Shown here: piece by piece, positions 14,083 through 24,688 of the stretch
Layout: each line of letters begins with the position of its first letter
Position numbering within the stretch: the stretch's first letter is position 1
DNA from: Acanthococcus lagerstroemiae
Lineage: Eukaryota; Arthropoda; Insecta; Hemiptera; Eriococcidae
Direction of reading: 5' to 3'
DNA: 64,000 bases
Assembly (NCBI GenBank): GCA_031841125.1
Contig: CM063112.1
Span: forward strand, 31,336,603-31,400,602
Notes under the pieces: model-generated
What the model saw: the letters and a program-made list of their open reading frames with translations, nothing else
Told to the model about the DNA's origin: nothing
The model's database searches: none
Program-made: the position numbers and the translations under genes

Positions 14083-14309
14083 TAAGATGAAAATGAACTT
14101 TCGAAAACTTTAATTCGTTATTGATGCACGAGAGAAGCGAATCGAGAACGGAGATCGATCGCACGCATGAACATCGGCCAAGAACTAAGGTGTGAAAATA
14201 TAAACGGTCTATACCTTAATCTAAAATATCGGCAGGGCGACGTGTAAGGAAAAAAGATAAGCACGTCATAGAGTGAATGGACACGATGACGGAGGCGTAT
14301 TCGTGTTAC
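14083..14309. other. 227-bp non-satellite insert with a 7-bp direct duplication
   Basis: The satellite phrase GAGATATAGGTACTTGAAAA (intact near 10065 and 13074) is broken here. ATAGGTA occurs at 14076-14082 and again at 14310-14316, and 227 bp of CpG-rich unique sequence lies between. No terminal inverted repeat or A-tail is visible. The insert includes GAACGGAGATCGATCGCACG and looks like ordinary genomic DNA rather than a known element. The duplication suggests staggered-break insertion. Confidence 0.55.
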
Positions 14310-16530
14310 ATAGGTACTTGAAAATATAGTCAAATAGTGTCAAAAAATAATCCCGGCTCAATTTTGACAGGGGATTCGAATTCGTCTCGAAAAATTGAGT
14401 AATTAGCAACAGTGCCGACGCCGACGCTATCCGAAAATTTTTTCGCCCCAAAAAAGAAATAATGTATAGTACGGAGATATTTTCAAAATTCGATAAAATC
14501 AAAAATTCTGAATTGAAGACTGTTATTTACTCACTTTTTCACGCTAAGGTCGAATTCGGTGTTGACATTTGACAGCGAACTTCCGAGTTCCAGAGATATA
14601 CTATAGAAAATGTTGTAAAAATGTAGTCAAAATGTGTCAAAAAATGACTCGAGCTCAATTTTGACAACGGATTCGAATTCGTCTCGAAAAATTGAGTAAA
14701 TAGCACCAAGGCCGACGCTTACGCTATCCGAAAATATTTTCGCCCCAAAAAAGACATGATGTAGGTATAGTACCGAGAAGTTTTCAAAATTCGATATTAT
14801 CAAAAATTCTGAATGAAAGACTGTTTTGACTCAATTTTTCACGCTGAGTTCGAATTTGGTGTCGAAATTCGGCAGCGACGCTCCGGTCTCGGGATACTCA
14901 CGAAAATGTGGTCACAATGGGTCAAAATTGTGTCAAAATATGACTCTAGCTCAATTTTTTACATCGGATTCGAATTCGTCTCGAAATACTGAGTAATTAG
15001 CATCAACGCCGACGGCGAAGCTCTTCGAAAAGTTTTTCACGCCAGAAAAGACACGATGTATATTAAGAAGAACTTTCCAAAATTCGAAAAAATCAAAAAT
15101 TCTTAAGCAAAGACTGTTTTTTACTCAGTTTTTCACGCTGAGTTCGATTTTGGTGTTGAAATTCGGCGGCGACGCTCCTGTCCTAAGATAAACTCGAAAA
15201 TGTGGTCAAAATGCGTCAAAAAATGACTGTAGCTCAATCTTGACGAAGGATACGAAATCGTCTCGAAAAATTGAGTAATGAGCACTAGCGCCGACGCCGA
15301 CCCTCTTCGCAAATTTTTCCGACCCAAAAAAGACATGAAGTATGAAGAAATTTTCAAAATTCTATAAATTCAAAATTTCTGAATTAAAGACTGTTTTTGA
15401 CTCAATTTTCACGCTGAGTTCGAATTCGGAGGTGAAATTCGGCGGCGACGCTCCGTTCCTGAGATACACTCGAAAATGTGGTAAAGATGGGTCAAAATGT
15501 GTCAAAAAATGACTCTCGCTCAATTTCGACAACGAATTCGAATTTGTCTCGACAAATTGAGTAATTAGCACCAGCGCCGATGCTGACGCTATCCGAAAAT
15601 TTTTTCGCCCCAAAAAAGACATGATCAAAAATTCTGAATAAAAGACTGTTTTTGACTCACTTTATCATGCTAAGATGGAATTCGGTGTTGAAATTCGGCG
15701 GCGATGCTCCGTTTTCAAGATACACTTGAAAATTTGGTCAAAATGTGTCAAAAAACCACTCTAGCTCAATTTTGACAACGGATTCCGATTCGTCTTGGAA
15801 AATTGAGTAATTGACAACAGCGCCGACGCCGACGCTTTCCGAAAATTTTTTCGCGTCAACAAGGACATGATGTACGGAGAAATTTTAAAAATTCGAAATT
15901 ATCAAAAATTCTGAATTAAATCTGTTTTCAACTCAATTTTCACGTTGAGTTCGAATTCAGTGTTGAAATTCGACGGCGACGCTCCGTTCTCAAGATACAC
16001 TTGAAAATGTGGTCAAAAATGACTCTAGCTCAATTTTATACACGGATTCGTATTCTTCTCGAAAAATTGAGTAATCAGCATCAGGGCCGACGCCGACATT
16101 CTCCGAATATTTTTCACGCCAGAAAAGACATGATGTAATCTTATGGAGAAATTTCCAAAATTCGAAAAAATCAAAAATTCTGAATTAAAGACTGCTTTTG
16201 ACTCACTTTTTCACGCTGAGGTCGAATTCCGTTTTGAAATTTGGCGGCATCCTTCCGTGTTCCCGAGATACACTAGAAAATGTTTAAAAAATGTGGTCAA
16301 AATGGGTCTAAAATTGACTCTAGCTCAATTTTGACAACGGATTCGAATTCGTCTCGAAAAATTGAGTAATTAGCACCAGCGCCGACGCCGACGCTATCCG
16401 AAAATTTTTTGTATCAACAAGGACATGATGTATAGTACGGAGAAATTTTCAAAATTCGATAAAATCAAAAATTCTGAATTAAATACTGTGTTTGACTCAC
16501 CTTATCACGCTAAGATCGAATTCGGTGTTA

Positions 16531-18010
16531 ATTTTTTTTCCAAGCCAGGCCGAACATTATGGCGTAGGAAATTATCTCTGTCAGCTGTGTTAAGGTTCTA
16601 TAATTTTACACGGGTATACTGGACCGCCATTTTGTTCCCAAACTAGGTTGAACATCTGTATGAGAAACAAAATGGCGTAGGAAATTAACTCTACCAGCTG
16701 TGTTGAGGTTCCATAATTTGACACGGGTACACTAAACCCAAGATTATTTTAAGAGAATGTTCACTCATCCATGCGGCGCAAACAACATATTTGACGGCAC
16801 TGACGAAAAACGTACACAGGCCGCTTACAGGAGTACAGCTTTCTTTTATTTTTACTCATAATTGATGCCCTCAACATATTTTTTCTATTATTTTTACAAC
16901 ATACAATATTCAATTGGCCACCGTTAAAAAAAAAAAAAAAAAAAAAAAAAACCTCTACAGCAAAAATTCAATTTTTCAATTCTCCCATTACTTTCTCATG
17001 AAGTGAATTCCGGTGCGAGTGAGACGGGAAGAATTGTTGCGGGCTGTCTACCCGAATGAGTGAACCTTCTCTTAAAATAATCTTGCGCTAAGCCGCCATT
17101 TTGTTTTTAAACTAGTTTATTGAGAATCAAAATGTGGGAGGAAATTACCTCTGCCAGCTCTGTGATATGGTTCCATAATTTTACACGGGTAGGGTGATGA
17201 CCCGCCATTTTGTTTTCCAAGTAGCCCGAACATCTTTGATAACGGTTGTGAACGCGTCCGAGACTACTCGGACTAACTTACGTAACAAAATGGCGATGAA
17301 CCGCCGTTCTCTGTTGCTCAATTTTTCCGTAGTGGACCAGGCAATTCGGCCCTTATTTTAGAACGAACTCCCATGGCAGCGTATGCTATCTGTCATAGCT
17401 ATTTAGCGTACCTACTCTCTTATTTCATTTCTATAAAGTAAAATCCCTCATTCTGGTCCCTGTGTTCGAAATGTCCATGACAGAGTATGTTAGGGGTCCA
17501 TCAGATTTCGTAAAATAACTCTAACAGCAGTAGCATCGTTTAAAAACTCGGAAAAGCCCATTTCAGGCTGTCAGTCATTATTATTATTTTTAGGGTGTTT
17601 GCCCGCGCGCAGCGCTGCAAGCACCCTATTGCAATTGCTTTTTCATTTCTTTAAATAAGAGTGAATTGTTGCTCCGTTCCCGAGTTACACTCGAAAATGT
17701 GGTAAAAATGGGTGAAAATGTGTCAAAAAATGACTCTCGCTCAATTTTGACAACAGATTCGAATTCGTCTCGAAAAATTGAGGAATTAGCACCAGAGCCG
17801 ATGCTGACGCTATCCGAAAATGTTTTCGCCCGAAAAAAGACATGATGTATAGTCTGGAGAAATTTTCAAAATTCGATATTATCAAAAATTCTGAATAAAA
17901 GACTGTTTTTACTCACTTTATCACGCTAAGATCGAATTCGGTGTTAATTTTGTTTCTAAGCCAGGCCGAACCATCATTGAGAAACAAAATGGCGTCTGAA
18001 TATTAGCTTC
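16531..18010. repeat. Interspersed repeat block with AAAATGGCG motifs, including one satellite monomer
   Basis: At least three diverged copies of a unit of about 115 bp occur (near 16545, 16640 and 17095-17220). The unit has the features AAGCCAGGCCGAAC, ACAAAATGGCGTAGGAAATT, CAGCTGTGTTGAGGTTCCAT, AATTTTACACGGGTA and ACCGCCATTTTGTT. A 24-A run lies at about 16928-16951. Between about 17665 and 17945 a single satellite monomer in array-1 orientation is embedded and again ends GAATTCGGTGTTAATTTT before AAGCCAGGCCGAAC, duplicating the junction seen at 16520-16550. A GGGTGTTTGC/GCAAGCACCC hairpin lies at about 17592-17627. No gene was recognised. Confidence 0.7.
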
Positions 18011-18052
18011 AATGCTTTAGCATTACCATTTCAGATTTGGTTTTGTTTTATT

Positions 18053-18223
18053 AGAGCTCTATAACTTCGTGTGAGTACAATCGTTTGCCATTTTGACGTC
18101 AACCTGACCCGTGGCTGCCGAATTGACTACGCGGTACGCTCCGCATAGTCGGATTCGGCATCCACGGGCGCGATTGGAGTCAAAATGGCGGACGATCGTA
18201 CTCACACGAAGTTATAGAGCTCT
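18053..18223. mobile_element. 171-bp foldback MITE
   Basis: The two halves are near-perfect inverted copies. AGAGCTCTATAACTTCGTGT at the left is exactly mirrored at the right end (ACACGAAGTTATAGAGCTCT), and the arms run almost to the centre near 18138. The arms include GCCATTTTGAC / GTCAAAATGGCGG and CCGTGG..GCCGAAT / ATTCGGCATCCACGG. There is no coding capacity. The flanks (TTTTATT, CTAGTTTTAT) show no clean target duplication, so the superfamily is not assigned. Confidence 0.8.
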
Positions 18224-18449
18224 CTAGTTTTATCAATACCAGTGTAGGAAATTGGTGCAACAACACCAGCGATGCGGAGAAACCGGAAGTTTTTGCAGTT
18301 TTAGGATAATTTTGAGAAGCCAGAAGTTGGAAGCTGAAAGTTTAGTTTTTCAGCCTCAGCAAACACCCTCTTACTACCTTGATATCTGCGAGGTAGCTTG
18401 TTTTTCCGTAACGCTCTTTTCGTCACGCTCCAACGCAACGCTTTTTTGC

Positions 18450-19560
18450 GTTATGTGCCAAAGTTGCGGCGGTATGCAAGACCATAGCACACTAACCCAC
18501 CTTTCCGATCTGCAACAGAACATACAAACTGCATTACAGCAAAACCAATATCTTATATCAATTTTTTTTTATACTGAAAAATCCGACGATACGGCATGGA
18601 GAAGAGGCATCGTTAGTTTGTGGACCACTAGTCCACACTTTATAAGCAAATTCCTCCACAACCGTTCAATCCAGGTGAGGAACCCTAACACCGAAAAAAA
18701 CTCTCGATAATGGTGTTCCTCAAGGCAGCATACTGAGTGTTTACTGTTCTTTGATACTAAACAACGACACTGTACACAAAATTCCAGCACTCATTAAACC
18801 TTGACTCTTCGCTGATGATCTAAATATTCAGGGCCGCCAAGAGCCAAACCAGGCCCGGGGGAAAAATCTGAGGGTCTACACTGGTATATTGCCTATTTGA
18901 TAATTATAATTTCTGTGACTCTGCGGGCCCCCTCAAAAAACCCGGGCTCAGGGGGAAAAGTACCCTTTCCCCTCCCCCTTATCGGCGGCCCAGTAAATAT
19001 TACCCTCCAAACTTGCCACCTCCATTTCGCTGAAGGCATCCTTCAACTCTGCTTGGATAGCCTGTAGGAATGGAGCAACGAAACTGGACTCCGCTTCTCG
19101 CCTCAAAATCTAAATGCGTCATCGTTACGAAGAAACGCTCCCGACCATCCACTCAATATATTCTTACACAACATTCCAATACAACTTACCACGGAAGCCA
19201 AATTCCTAGGCTTAACATTTGACAAACGCCTAACTTGAAAAACTCACATCTTGTTCCTCAAAAGAAACTGCCTAACGTCGCTCAACATACTCAAGCTACT
19301 GAATAACAAACGTGTTGGCCCCACATCGGATAGACTACTAAGTATCTACAAAACGCTCATCTACTCCAAATTAGACCACGGCTCTGCAGGATACAACTCT
19401 GCCTTCGACCACAAGCTTCGAGCACTGGAACCAGTCCAAAATGCTAGCATACGCCTTGCTCTCAGGGCCTTCCCTACCTCTCCCATTTCAAGCTCGCAAT
19501 CCCTGTCCGGAACTCCACCACTCACCTACCATGGAAAACTCCTTACTGCCAACCATCCGA
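18450..19560 (+). pseudogene. Non-LTR retrotransposon reverse transcriptase relic, interrupted
   Basis: Fragments of one reverse transcriptase can be read in order. HSTLTHLSDLQ (near 18485) is followed by the motif A region reading FFYTEKSDDTAW, where the catalytic aspartate position carries Y. Motif B reads NGVPQGSILS (near 18712), and motif C reads LFADDLNI (about 18805-18828). The C-terminal part is at 19020-19555, with GLRFSP, FLGLTFDKR, LIYSKLDHGSAGYNSA and ALRAF. Several frameshifts and stops separate them, and a 165-bp hAT MITE splits the sequence right after FADDLNI. The wording resembles Jockey/R1-type elements of insects, but the clade is uncertain. It lies between oppositely oriented satellite arrays and is not functional. 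No endonuclease domain or 3' tail was found. Confidence 0.82.
18829..18993. mobile_element. 165-bp hAT-type MITE inside the RT relic
   Basis: The ends are CAGGGCCGCCAAGAG and, in reverse complement, CTGGGCCGCCGATAAGG. The element is flanked by an exact 8-bp duplication TAAATATT (18821-18828 and 18994-19001). An 8-bp duplication plus CAGGG-type termini is the hallmark of the hAT superfamily. Removing the insert with one duplication restores an uninterrupted reading through the reverse transcriptase motif C region. There is no coding capacity; mobilisation would need a transposase from elsewhere. Confidence 0.9.
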
Positions 19561-19564
19561 TTTA

Positions 19565-22500
19565 TTCTCTTTTATTTTTTGACCCATTTTGACTGCAATT
19601 TCGAGTGTATCTCGGGAACGGAGCGTCGGCGCCGAATTTGAAAACCGAATTCGAACTCTACGTGAAAAATTGAATTAAAAAGAGTCTGTAAATCAAAATC
19701 TTTGATTTTTTCAAATTTTAAAAAATTCTCCATAAAACATCATGTCTTTTTTGGGGCGAAGAAATTTTCGGAGGGTTTCGGCGCCAGCGCTGGTGTTGAT
19801 TACTCAATTTTTCGAGACGAATTCGAGTCGAGTCCGTGGTCAAAATTAAGCTAGTGTCATTTTTTGACCCATTCCGACTACAGGTTCGAGTGTATCTCGG
19901 GAACGGAGCGTGGCTGCCAAATCTGAAGACCGAATTCGAACTCTGCGTGAAAAATGAAGTAAAAAACAGTCTTTAATTCAAATTTTTGATTTTTACAAAT
20001 TTTGAAAATTCCTCCCTAACGTATGTACATCATGTATGTTTTGGTGCGAAAAAATTTCCGGTAAATTTCGGCGTCAGTGCTGGTTCTAATTATTCAATTT
20101 TTCGAGATGAATTCAAATCGGTTGTCAAAATCGAGCTAGAGACATTTCTTGACTCATTTTGAATACAATTTCGAGTGTATCTTGGAAACGGAGCGTCGCC
20201 GCCGAACCTTCACGCCGAATTCGAACTCTTCGTCAAATATTGACAAAAAACAGTCTTTAATTAAAAATTTTTGATTTTTTTTAATGTTGAGAATTTCTCC
20301 ATACTATACCTACAATATTTTACTTTTGGGGAAAATCTTTTGGAGAGTTTTGGCATCAGCGCTGTTACCAACTACTCAATTCTTCGAGACAAATTCGAAT
20401 CCTTGGTCAAAATTGGGCTAGAGTCATTTTTTGACCCATTTTGACTACAATTTTGAGTGTTTCTCGGGAACGGAGCGTCGCCGCCAAATTTAAAGACCGA
20501 ATTCGAACTCAGCGTGAACAATTGAGTTGAATACAATCTTTAAATAAAAATTTTTGATTTTTTCGAAGTTTGAACATTTCATCATACCTACTACTATACA
20601 TCATGTCTTTTTTTGGGGAAAAAAATTTTCGGAGAACTTTGGCATCGGCGCCGATGCTCATTTATTACTCGAATTTTCGAGACGAATTCAAATCCGTCGT
20701 CAAAATTGAGCTACAGTCATTTTTTGACACCTTTTGACCCAAATTGACCACATTTTCGAGTGTCAAGGAACAATTTCGGACTCAGAGTAAAAATTCAGTT
20801 GAAAAAAGCCCTTAAATCAAAATGTTTGATTTTCTCGAATTTTGAAAATTTTTTCATACTACTCGTCGTCATGTCTATACTGGGGCGAAAAAATTTTCGG
20901 AGAACTTCGGTGTCGGCGCGTGTACTAATTACTCAAATTTTCGAGCCGAATTCAAATCCGTCATCAAAATTGAGATACAGTCATATTTTGACCCAAATCG
21001 ACCACATTTTCGAGTGTATCTCGGGAACGGAGCGTTGCCGCCAAATTTGAACAAAGAATTCGAACTCATCGTAAAAAATTGAGTTACGAAAGGTCTTTAA
21101 ATCCAAATTTTTAATTTTTTGGAAATTTGAAAATTTCTCCATACCTACACAACATGTCTTCTTTGGGGCAAAAAAATTTTCGGAGAGTTTCGGCGTCGGC
21201 GCTGGTGCTACTTACTCAAAAATTTCGAGACTAATTCAAATCCGTCGTATAAATTGAGCTACAGTCATTTTTTGACCCATATTGACATTCTCGAGTGTAT
21301 CTCGGGAACGGAGCGTCGCCGCCAAATTTGGAGACCAAATTCGAACTCAGCGTAAAAAATTGAGTTCAAAACAGTCTTTAAATCAAAATATTGATTTTTG
21401 AAAATTTTGAAAATTTTTCCATACTATACATCATGTTGTTTTTAGGGCGCAAAACTTCTCGGAGAGTTTGGCGTCGGCGCTGGTGCTAAGTACTCATATT
21501 TTCGAGACAAATTCAAATCCGTCGTCGTAATTGAGCTCCACAGTAATTTTTTGTCCCAAATTGACGACATTTTCGAGTGTATCTCGGGAACGGAGCGTCA
21601 GGGTACAATTTGAGCACTGAATTCGAACTCAGAGTGAAAAATTGAGGTAAAAACAGTCTGTAAATCATAATCTTTGATTTTTTCGGAATTTTGAAAATTT
21701 CTCCATACACATCATGTCTTTTTTGGGGCAAAAAAATATTCGGCGAGCTTTGGCTTCGGCGCTGGTGCTAATTACTCAAATCTTTGAGGCGAATTCAAAT
21801 CTGTCGCCAACATTGAGCTAATGTCATGTTTTGACCCAAATTGACCACATGTTGGAGTGTATCTCGGGAACGGAGCGTGGCCGCCAAATCTAAAGACCGA
21901 ATTCGAACTCTGCGTGAAAAATTAAGTAAAAAACAGTCTTTAATTCAAATTTTTGATTTTTACAAATTTTGAAAATTTCTCCCTAACGTATAAGTACATC
22001 ATGTATGTTTTGGTGCGAAAAAATTTCCGGTGAATTTCGGCGTCAGCGCTGGTTCTAATTATTCAATTTTTCGAGATGAATTCGAATTGGTTGTCAAAAT
22101 CGAGCTAGAGTCATTTTTTGACTAATTTTGAGTACAATTTCGAGTGTATCTTGGAAACGGAGCGTCGCCGCCGAACCTTCACGCCGAATTCGAACTCTGC
22201 GTAAAATATTGACGAAAAAACAGTCTTTAGTTAAAAATTTTTGATTTTTTTTAAATGTTGAGAATTTCTCCATACTATACCTACAATATTTTACTTTTGG
22301 GGAAAATCTTTTGGAGAGTTTTGGCATCAGCGCTGTTACCAATTACTCAATTTTTCCAGACAAATTCGAATCCTTGGTCGCTAGAGTCATTTTTTGACCC
22401 ATTTTGACTACAATTTTGAGTGTTTCTCGGGAACGGAGCGTCGCCGCCAAATTTGAAGACCGAATTCAAACTCAGCGTAAACAATTGAGTTAAATACAAT

Positions 22501-23280
22501 CTTTAAATAAAAATTTTTGATTTTTTTGAAGTTTGAACATTTCATCATACCTACTATACATCATGTCTTTTCTGGGGCAAAAAAATTTTCGGAGAACTTT
22601 GGCGCCGGCGCCGATGCTAATTACTCAAATTTTCGAGACGAATTCAAATCCGTCGTCAAAATTGAGCTAGAGTCATTGTTTGACACATTTTGACCCAAAT
22701 TGACCACATTTTCGAGTGTATCTCGGAAATGGAGCGTCAGGGTACAATTTGAACACAGCATTCGGACTCAGAGTAAAAATTAGGTAGAAAAAAGCGCTTA
22801 AATCAAAATTTTGGATTTTCTCGAATTTTGAAAAGTTTTTCATACTACACACGTCATGTCTATATTGGGGCGAAAAAATTTTCGGAGAGCTTCGGTGTCG
22901 GCGCTTGTGCTAATTACTCAAATTTTCGAGGCGAATTCAAATCCGTCATCAAAATTGAGATACAGTCATATTTTGACCCAAATTGACCACATTTTCGAGT
23001 GTATCTCGGGAACGGAGCGTCGCCGCCAAATCTGAAGACCAAATTCGAACTCTGCGTGAAAAATTAAGTAAAAACTGTCTTTCATTCAAATTTTTGATTT
23101 TTACAAATTTTGAAAATTTCTCCCTGACGTATAAGTACATTATGTATGTTTTGGTGCGAAAAAATTTCCGGTGAATTTCGGCGTCAGCGCTGGTTCTAAT
23201 TATTATTCAACTTTTCGAGATGAATTCGAATCGGTTGTCAAAATCGAGCTAGTCATTTTTTGACTCATTTTGAGTACAAT
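19565..23280 (-). repeat. Satellite array 2, inverted relative to array 1 (left part)
   Basis: About 12-13 monomers of the same family read in reverse complement: GTGTATCTCGGGAACGGAGC, GTCGCCGCCAAATTTG, GAATTCGAACTCAGCGTGAA, CATCATGTCTTTTTTGGGGC, AAAATTTTCGGAGA and GCGTCGGCGCTGGTGCTAAT. Most belong to a subfamily distinct from array 1. Block repeats occur internally: 19.86-20.50 kb recurs at 21.84-22.49 kb and partly at 22.99 kb, marked by CTCCCTAACGTATGTACATC-type sequence and by TACCTACAATATTTTACTTT. The first monomer abuts the RT relic near 19560. Confidence 0.9.
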
Positions 23281-23700
23281 TGAAGATACGGTTTCCAAAC
23301 TGCCCTTAGTCCAAAAATTTGGGGAAATCGATAAAAACTGTGCTACACTGTACCAGTTCATTTAAAACTTCTGTAAATGGTACAACCGAGTAGCCTGAAT
23401 CCTCTACCATACTACCAAAGACGCACAAAAATGAGAATATAGCCTATCTAGAATTATTGAAGGAAAAGTGATCGAAAGTCGTGGACAAAGGGCAGTTTGG
23501 CACTGGACGTAATACATGAAGGTCCCTTTCTTCCTGTCAGCTCACCGCTGCTCTTTGAATGCGCGTAATTCGACCATCGAACGAGGTATCGAGATTCTAT
23601 AAAGTTACTTTTGTAGTGCTCGCATTGGCCACTAGGTAGCGCTGAAAACCGCATTTCGATTTTTTTTTGGACTAAGGGCAGTTTGGAAACCATATCTTCA
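23281..23700. mobile_element. 420-bp TIR element within array 2
   Basis: The left end TGAAGATACGGTTTCCAAAC followed by TGCCCTTAGTCC is mirrored at 23668-23700 (GGACTAAGGGCAGTTTGGAAACCATATCTTCA), giving an inverted repeat of about 33 bp with one mismatch. The interior is not satellite and holds no recognised protein. A second, isolated right end with the same sequence occurs at 24669-24688. The superfamily is not recognised. The target would be AATT or AT. Confidence 0.75.
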
Positions 23701-24668
23701 ATTATTAGAGACGAATTCGAATCCGTTGTCAAAATGGAGCTTGAGTCATTTGTTGACACATTTGGACCTATTTTGACCAATTTTTCGTTTGTAATTCGGG
23801 ACGGGAGCGTCGCCGCCGAATTTCAACACCGAATTCGAACTCAGCGTGAAAATTTGAGTCAAAAAGTCTCTAAATCAGAATTTTTTATTTTATCGAATTT
23901 TGAAAATGTCTCCATACTATACATCATGTCTTTCTTGAGGCGAATAAATTTTCGGAAAGCTTCGGCGTCGGCGCTGGTGCAAGTCACTCAATTTTTGAAG
24001 ACGAATTCAAATCACTCGTCAAAATTGAGCTAGAGTCATTTTTTGAACTGAATTATCCAATATTTCCCAACTTTTTCTAGCTTATCTCGGGAGTGGAGGG
24101 TCGGTGCCCGAATGAACCATCGAATTCATACTCAGCGTGAAAAATTGAGTAGAAAACGGTCTTTAAATCACAATTTCTGCTTTTTTCGAATGTTGAAAAT
24201 TTCTCGATACTATACATCATGTTTTCTTGGGGGCAAAAAAATTTTCGTAGAGCTTCGGCGTTGGCGCTGGTGCGAGTTATTCAATTTTTCGAGACGAATC
24301 CAAATCGCTCGTCAAAATTGAGCTAGTGTGATTTCTTGAACTGAATTGGGTAATTTTTCAAACTTCTTCTAGCTTATCTTGGGAATGGAGGATCGCCGGC
24401 AACCGAATTCGAATTCGAGTCGAAAACGGTCTTTAATTCAAAATTTTTGGTTTTATCGAATTTTGAAAACTTCTCCATACCACAGATATAATGTCCGTAT
24501 TGGCGCGTAAAAATTTTCGGAGAGCGTCGGCGCTGGTTCTAATTACTCAATTTTTCGAGACGAATTCGAATCCGTTTGTCAAAATTGAGCTAGAGTCAAT
24601 TTTTGACCGATTTTGACCACATTTATACAACATTGTCTAGTGTGTATCCCGGGATCACGGAAGGTTTC
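23701..24668 (-). repeat. Array-1-type satellite block inside a TIR-bounded insertion
   Basis: This 968-bp block is a close inverted copy of the array-1 interval of about 5,705-6,935, matching monomer by monomer including rare variants (GTAATTCGGGACGGGAGCGT, TTGAGGCGAATAAATTTTCG, GGGATCACGGAAGG). One monomer is missing relative to 6,300-6,560. It differs from the array-2 monomers around it. Its left edge abuts the inner TIR and its right edge abuts the solitary TIR end. Confidence 0.8.
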
Positions 24669-24688
24669 GTTTGGAAACCGTATCTTCA
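24669..24688. mobile_element. Solo right TIR of the 420-bp element family
   Basis: GTTTGGAAACCGTATCTTCA is the exact reverse complement of the 20-bp left end at 23281-23300, a better match than the inner TIR at 23681-23700. Flanking sequence resumes the array-2 monomer exactly where it was broken at 23280 (GAGTACAAT / TTCGAGTG). It therefore forms the right boundary of a 1.4-kb insertion. Confidence 0.75.

Larger units (their letters stand above)
1575..16530 (+). repeat. Satellite array 1 (monomer about 260-300 bp), forward orientation
   Basis: About 55 degenerate head-to-tail monomers fill 15 kb. A typical monomer runs GACTGTTTTTGACTCAATTT, TTCACGCTGAGTTCGAATTC, GGCGGCGACGCTCC, GAGATACACTCGAAAATGTG, GACTCTAGCTCAATTTTGAC, GATTCGAATTCGTCTCGAAA, ATTGAGTAATTAGCACCAGC, GCCGACGCTCTCCGAAAATT, then GACATGATGTATAGTATGGA, TTTTCAAAATTCGATAAAAT and AAAAATTCTGAATTAAA. 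Two EcoRI-like TTCGAATTCG cores occur in most monomers. Neighbouring monomers differ by tens of per cent, while blocks of several monomers recur at a distance (higher-order repeats), for example 2.2-3.5 kb against 4.9-6.2 kb (offset 2,747 bp) and 8.0-9.65 against 11.8-13.0 kb. The minus strand stays open over long stretches. I treat these as satellite, not genes. Confidence 0.92.

Noticed and set aside
23454..23780. Minus-strand open frame of 108 codons across the 420-bp TIR element
   Set aside because: It crosses the TIR into satellite DNA and contains no transposase motif.
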